A DNA stretch of 64,000 nucleotides from BMS3BBIN04 sp964552465 (GTDB lineage Bacteria; Electryoneota; Electryoneia; Electryoneales; Electryoneaceae). Positions 59,880 through 64,000 of the stretch are shown here, piece after piece. Each line of letters opens with the position of its first letter. Position 1 is the stretch's first letter. Made by a program: the position numbers and the translations under genes. Location: positions 1 to 64,000 of the forward strand of contig CAZKGR010000013.1 in NCBI GenBank assembly GCA_964552465.1. Reading direction: 5' to 3'. The notes under the pieces are model-generated. The model worked only from the letters and a program-made list of their open reading frames with translations, made no database searches and was not told the origin of the DNA.

Positions 59880-62240
59880 ATGAGACAGGTGTTGGGTGTG
59901 TTGTTGGCGATTGCGCTGCTTTTGGGCACAGCATTGACATTCGCAGTAGATAGTGTCGAGTATGACGCTCGGAAACAGGCTTACTACCAGGCCGTTGAAC
60001 AGTATCAGTCAGGAATTCAGTTGTCGGGTGAACAGATTGCCCTGATCAAGGAATTTGGATACAGCCCACCTGCAAATCCAGCCATAGACAATTTCGGTGG
60101 TCCTGACGATCTGGGCTATTCCTGGAAGGACAGTGAGGAACCAGATGGCCCTGACTACAACTGGATTGATATCACTGGCACCGGAACATCATTCCAGGCA
60201 GACATGAGTGATGACAACATCGGGGGCCCATACTCAATGGGATTTTCGTTCCCGTTCTACGACCAGCTTTTCACAGATATCTGGATTGGTTCGAATGGTG
60301 CGATCAATTTCGATGGCGACTACATCAGTCTCGGCAACGTAATGCTGCCATCTGCAACTCACGGTGCCCACATCGCGGCCTTCAACGATGACCTCGATCC
60401 CGGCAACAATCCTCAGGACGTTGCGTCCCTGTACGAACTCGTGACCATCGGCGACCAGCAAGTGTTCGTCATCAGTTGTATCAACTGGGATGAATATCCT
60501 GGAAACGGTGATCCGAATGCTCAGGAAGACATCACTTTCCAGTACCAACTGTGGGATGACGGTACCATCGAACTACACTACATGAATGTTGAGGCTCCCG
60601 GCTTCGATATCACCAGCAGCACGATCGGCATTCAGAGTCCGGACCGCACTGTAGGCCTGACAGCTCTCTACAACGGCAGCATTGTGAGCTACCCATATAA
60701 TGAGCTGGCGATCCAGTTCTACCGCGCGGATCCGAATGCGTCTGTTTCAGGTGTGGTCAGCAACTCTGAGACCGGTGTACCGATTATTGGGGCAGAAATT
60801 CAGATCGGAAACGGGTTTGCGATTTCCGGCGATGGCGGGGCGTATACGATTGAAGGGCTGTATGCCGGTGTGCTGGATGTCAGTGTTTCTGCGGCGGGAT
60901 ACTTCAGCTATTACTCATCTGCTATAGTGGCTGAAGGGGTAAACGAGATCAATTTCGAGCTCGACGCATTACCTCCTCCGCAAACATCCGACTACTTCAC
61001 TGACTTCGAAGACGGTCAGGGATTCCTGTTCTCGGAGGGTACTGCGACTAACACGTGGACCTATGGCGAACCGACTTTCGAGCCGAATAACGCCTGGTCA
61101 GGCACCTTCGCGTGGGTATTGGGCTTGAACACGGATTACGATAACAACATGGATGAATGGTTGGAGACGGCGACATCGTGGTTCATCACCAGCCCGGAGT
61201 CTTACATAGCATACTGGCACTGGTTCAGTTTCGAAAGTTCATACGACGGATATTACCTGGCGGCTTCCACGGATGACGGGGATACCTGGACGGTGCTCTA
61301 TCCTGATCAAGGATATACGGAAGATGATGGTATCTGGTCCAACGAAGGTCAGCCGGTCTTCAACAACACGGGCGAACGTGAAGAGAACTGGGAATATGTG
61401 TCCTTTTCTCTGGCCGACTACGTTGATCAGTGGGTGTGGTTCGGCTGGCGCGCGACCTCAGACGGCAGCGTCAGGTATCCCGGTGCCTGTATCGATGATC
61501 TGGAGATTTATGTCGGACAAGAACCGGGTCCGGATGCTGTACTTGACCTGATTCCGATCAGCACAACCATTCCGCCAGATGGTGGGCAGGTTGTGTATGA
61601 CGCCAGTTTCATCAGCGAATTCCCGATGACCATTCCGAACCTCGATTTCTGGACGTGGGCTCAGACGCCATCAGGTGAGCTCGTTGGTCCCCTGTCGCGT
61701 ATTGGCTTCAACCACACTCCGTTCATGAACGTTTTCGTAACAGGGATGACACTTGATGTTCCAGCATTCGCTGAGGGCGGCGAATACATCTTCAACGGGG
61801 CGGTAGGCCGTTTCCCGAACAACCCGCAACGTCAGGATAGTTTCACATTTGTCAAGATCGGTGCGGCGACAGCTTCAACTCCAGCCGATCCATACGATCC
61901 GCTTCACTGGCAACACTCAGCAGTCGAGTGGATAGCCGCTGACGGCAGTGAGGACGCAGTTGTTCAGCTGCCGGCTGAATATGCACTCGGATCAGCATAT
62001 CCGAACCCGTTTAATCCGAGCACGTCTTTCACGGTTGCGTTACCGGAATCGGCTGAACTCCAGGTTAGTGTGTTCAATGTGCAGGGCCGCCTGGTAGCCA
62101 ACATCTACAATGGTGAAATATCAGCGGGTGAGCATTCGTTTACGTTCGATGGACACGGTCTGGCGAGTGGAATCTATTTCATCCAGGCTCAGGTTCCGAA
62201 CGAATTGAATTCGATGCAGAAGGTAACATTGATGAAGTGA
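59880..62240 (+). CDS. Large secreted multidomain protein with sorting domain
   Basis: 786 residues; GGAG before the ATG and a signal peptide ending near ALTFA. Order of parts: a short N-terminal repeat-free segment; a beta domain (residues ~85-280: DDNIGGPYSMGFSFPFYDQLFTDIWIGSNGAINF ... GTIELHYMNV); a carboxypeptidase-regulatory-like Ig domain (ASVSGVVSNSETGVPIIGAEIQIG ... GAYTIEGLYAGVLDVSV); a MAM/jelly-roll-like domain (FTDFEDGQGFLFSEGTATNTWTYGEP); the shared ~110-residue module (IPPDGGQVVYDASF ... PFMNVFVTGMTLDVPA); and the sorting domain (AYPNPFNPSTSFTVALP ... FNVQGRLV ... GIYFIQAQV). No enzymatic residues recognised. Paralogous to the next gene. Confidence 0.88.
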   Translation: MRQVLGVLLAIALLLGTALTFAVDSVEYDARKQAYYQAVEQYQSGIQLSGEQIALIKEFGYSPPANPAIDNFGGPDDLGYSWKDSEEPDGPDYNWIDITGTGTSFQADMSDDNIGGPYSMGFSFPFYDQLFTDIWIGSNGAINFDGDYISLGNVMLPSATHGAHIAAFNDDLDPGNNPQDVASLYELVTIGDQQVFVISCINWDEYPGNGDPNAQEDITFQYQLWDDGTIELHYMNVEAPGFDITSSTIGIQSPDRTVGLTALYNGSIVSYPYNELAIQFYRADPNASVSGVVSNSETGVPIIGAEIQIGNGFAISGDGGAYTIEGLYAGVLDVSVSAAGYFSYYSSAIVAEGVNEINFELDALPPPQTSDYFTDFEDGQGFLFSEGTATNTWTYGEPTFEPNNAWSGTFAWVLGLNTDYDNNMDEWLETATSWFITSPESYIAYWHWFSFESSYDGYYLAASTDDGDTWTVLYPDQGYTEDDGIWSNEGQPVFNNTGEREENWEYVSFSLADYVDQWVWFGWRATSDGSVRYPGACIDDLEIYVGQEPGPDAVLDLIPISTTIPPDGGQVVYDASFISEFPMTIPNLDFWTWAQTPSGELVGPLSRIGFNHTPFMNVFVTGMTLDVPAFAEGGEYIFNGAVGRFPNNPQRQDSFTFVKIGAATASTPADPYDPLHWQHSAVEWIAADGSEDAVVQLPAEYALGSAYPNPFNPSTSFTVALPESAELQVSVFNVQGRLVANIYNGEISAGEHSFTFDGHGLASGIYFIQAQVPNELNSMQKVTLMK

Positions 62241-62567
62241 CGCGGGAATGGACGCTCTCAAGAGCTGAACCGCGAGATTGATTAGGTACATGACTTACGT
62301 TGAGCCGAGCCCGGGAGACTCTCGGGTTTGGCCTTCCTAACTCTGAGAGTCGTTTTTTGAAGTCAGAATTGGGGATACTACGTTTTTTCAAAGAAGTTTC
62401 AGGTTCCCAACGAGACATTGCCGGGATACTTAAAGGGTTGAGAACGATTGTTTGTATGCCCTAAACTCTTTAACTATAGTCGTAACCAAGACAAAATGGT
62501 GCGGCAGGGCAAATACTCTGCTAATTACTTCAAGAAGTAGTGATGGGGTGCTTCAAGGGTCAATGTG
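62241..62567. other. Intergenic region with terminator
   Basis: 327 bp. After the terminator the DNA is AT-rich and must carry the promoter of the next gene; no clear -35/-10 pair was chosen. Confidence 0.4.
62317..62358 (+). terminator. Rho-independent terminator
   Basis: GACTCTC (62317-62323) pairs with GAGAGTC (62345-62351) across a 21-nt loop that can itself fold; six T's follow. Confidence 0.75.
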
Positions 62568-64000
62568 ATGAGAATAGCAAAAATATTCCTGATTTGTTGC
62601 TTTCTGATTTTGGGTAGCTCTGTTCTGGCTGACATGGTTGAAGTGGACAGGGTAGAACTCAAGCTTGCTATTGAAGCTTGGGAGTCTGGCTCCGAGCTCA
62701 CTCTCAGCCAGATGAATCTGCTTCGTCGGTATGTGCCTCAACCGGGCAACACGATTGACGAGAATACGGGTCCTGACGCGTTTGGCTATCACGCTATCGA
62801 TAGTGATGAGTTGGACGGTCCAGTGTTTAACTGGGTTGACATCACGCAGACCGGTATTGAGGTCGCTGCCGGTCAGATGCTAGGCGATGAAGACAATATC
62901 GGTCCATTCCCAATTGGATTTGACTTCTCGTTCTATGGCAGTACTTACAGTGAATTCTGGATCCAGTCGAATGGCATCATAAGTTTCAACCCGACGTACA
63001 TCCTGTCGTTAAACCAGCCAATTCCAACTGCCACATTCGACGCATTCATCGCATGGTTCTGGGATGATTTAGATCCTGACAACGGTGTGGATGGCGGAAA
63101 TATTTACTATGAAACTCGAGACATGGGCGGATATAATGCCCTCATCGTCTCTTTCATCGAAGTTGATGAATACCCGGATGGTCCGAATCAGGATAACATT
63201 ACCGCCCAGGTGATAATAAACGATGATGGTACGATACTGATTCAATATCAGCAGATTGATGTGTTAATGGATACAGGCAGTTGTTCGGTTGGTATTCAGA
63301 ATGACAACGGTACGACTGGGACCGTCTATCTATACAATGGCACACCGGGTGATTTGCTTCACGATAACCTGGCAATACTCTTTGAGGTACTTCCTGCCGG
63401 AGCGTCACTTGGTGGATTTGTCTTTAATGCGAATAACGACGATCCGATCTCGAATGCGTTGGTTCAGTCGGGAGAATTCACTGTATTCACTGATGAATTG
63501 GGTGAATACAACCTCGGTGATTTTGTGCCGGGGCAGACGGTGCAGATATATGTTCGCGCTGATGGTTATTTCAGCAATACAGTGGAAGTGATTCTAAATG
63601 GTGATATTACTTTTGAACAGATTCCAATGTCTCCATTCGGGCGTCCGGTTCGGGTAAACTATTTAAGCACGATGGAAATGAACCAGGGTCGTTTGGATGT
63701 TGACGATGAGCTTTATCCGAATTGGGAGTTTGGAGATCCGACCGTTGAACCCCCAGGTGCTCACTCAGGAACAAGTGCGTGGGGAACGCGAATAGACCTT
63801 AATTATCTGCCAAATGCTCGCGACTGGCTGGTTTCAAAGCAAGCATTCCGCATCCAGCAGGAAGGTGCATTCCTCCGCTATTGGCACTGGTACAACATTG
63901 AGTCGTTGTTTGATGGCTATAATGTGCACGCCTCAACCGATGGTGGGGAAACATGGGAATTGCTGACTCCAGTTGATGGATACAATGTTCCGGGTGGAAT
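62568..64000 (+). CDS. Large secreted multidomain protein (3' partial)
   Basis: An open frame of at least 477 codons beginning MRIAKIFLICCFLILGSSVLA (signal peptide) and running off the window. It repeats the plan of the preceding gene: an SQMNLLRRYVPQPGN-type segment, DNIGPFPIGFDFSFYGSTYSEFWIQSNGIISF, GTILIQYQQIDV, a carboxypeptidase-regulatory-like domain (GGFVFNANNDDPISNALVQSG ... GEYNLGDFVPGQTVQIYV) and WEFGDPTVEPPGAHSGTSAWG. A C-terminal sorting domain is expected but lies outside. Tandem paralogue, diverged in most positions. Confidence 0.85.
   Translation, partial: MRIAKIFLICCFLILGSSVLADMVEVDRVELKLAIEAWESGSELTLSQMNLLRRYVPQPGNTIDENTGPDAFGYHAIDSDELDGPVFNWVDITQTGIEVAAGQMLGDEDNIGPFPIGFDFSFYGSTYSEFWIQSNGIISFNPTYILSLNQPIPTATFDAFIAWFWDDLDPDNGVDGGNIYYETRDMGGYNALIVSFIEVDEYPDGPNQDNITAQVIINDDGTILIQYQQIDVLMDTGSCSVGIQNDNGTTGTVYLYNGTPGDLLHDNLAILFEVLPAGASLGGFVFNANNDDPISNALVQSGEFTVFTDELGEYNLGDFVPGQTVQIYVRADGYFSNTVEVILNGDITFEQIPMSPFGRPVRVNYLSTMEMNQGRLDVDDELYPNWEFGDPTVEPPGAHSGTSAWGTRIDLNYLPNARDWLVSKQAFRIQQEGAFLRYWHWYNIESLFDGYNVHASTDGGETWELLTPVDGYNVPGG

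Overview
The window is chromosomal DNA of a Gram-negative (diderm) bacterium. Lipid A genes (lpxB, lpxK, a DUF374 acyltransferase), many lipoprotein signals and a heme-bearing beta-barrel protein show an outer membrane. Four complete or nearly complete secreted proteins end in the 'YPNPFNP...GxxVxxL...GxYFV' sorting domain (TIGR04183 / FlgD-Ig-like), and an ABC operon resembles gliding-motility gldA/gldF/gldG. This combination points to the Fibrobacteres-Chlorobi-Bacteroidetes superphylum, more likely one of its uncultured candidate phyla (KSB1-, Zixibacteria-, Electryoneota- or Marinimicrobia-like) than a true Bacteroidetes. The assignment is an inference; no rRNA is present to settle it.

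Layout. 0-2.6 kb: end of a large secreted beta-helix protein. 2.7-5.4 kb (minus): coaD-pta-aminotransferase operon. 5.9-6.5 kb: exported MsrB. 6.6-10.8 kb (minus): four-gene Gld-like ABC operon. 10.8-14.5 kb: repeat-rich intergenic DNA, a seven-repeat secreted propeller protein and two tandem small lipoproteins. 14.7-21.4 kb: rnhC, lpxB, an amino-acid permease fused to stress-protein domains, a DUF374 acyltransferase and lpxK. 21.5 kb: a CAT-anticodon tRNA, then a coiled-coil zinc-ribbon protein. 22.9-30.8 kb: secreted proteins and lipoproteins around glnS, two of which have lost or split their C-terminal sorting signal. 30.9-33.1 kb (minus): heme-porin / YceI / CxxCH lipoprotein operon. 33.4-37.0 kb: cysteine desulfurase and two IscU-type scaffolds. 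37.1-39.8 kb: paired secreted paralogues. 39.9-47.5 kb: cmk, plsC-like, rpsA, mtaB, an M20 peptidase and a CPBP protease. 47.6-51.2 kb: secreted esterase, then an AT-richer glycosyltransferase/deacetylase pair. 51.2-59.6 kb: ClC channel, greA, cNMP-domain protein, etfBA, a degenerate HMGL-like protein, a lipoprotein and leuD. 59.9-64.0 kb: two paralogous very large secreted proteins, the last running off the end.

The intergenic DNA is unusually rich in dispersed palindromes. At least three families recur: hairpins flanked by ATGCCC/GGGCAT whose stems differ from copy to copy, GGGGACAC...GTGTCCCC inverted repeats in short (~25 nt) and long (~100 nt) forms, and GTCATCCTGAGC...GAAGGATCT elements, one of which lies in frame inside a coding sequence. 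The most interesting functional candidates are the heme-porin operon, an IscU-DUF59 fusion next to an IscU-like protein lacking its third cysteine, and an HMGL-like protein lacking its metal-binding histidines.
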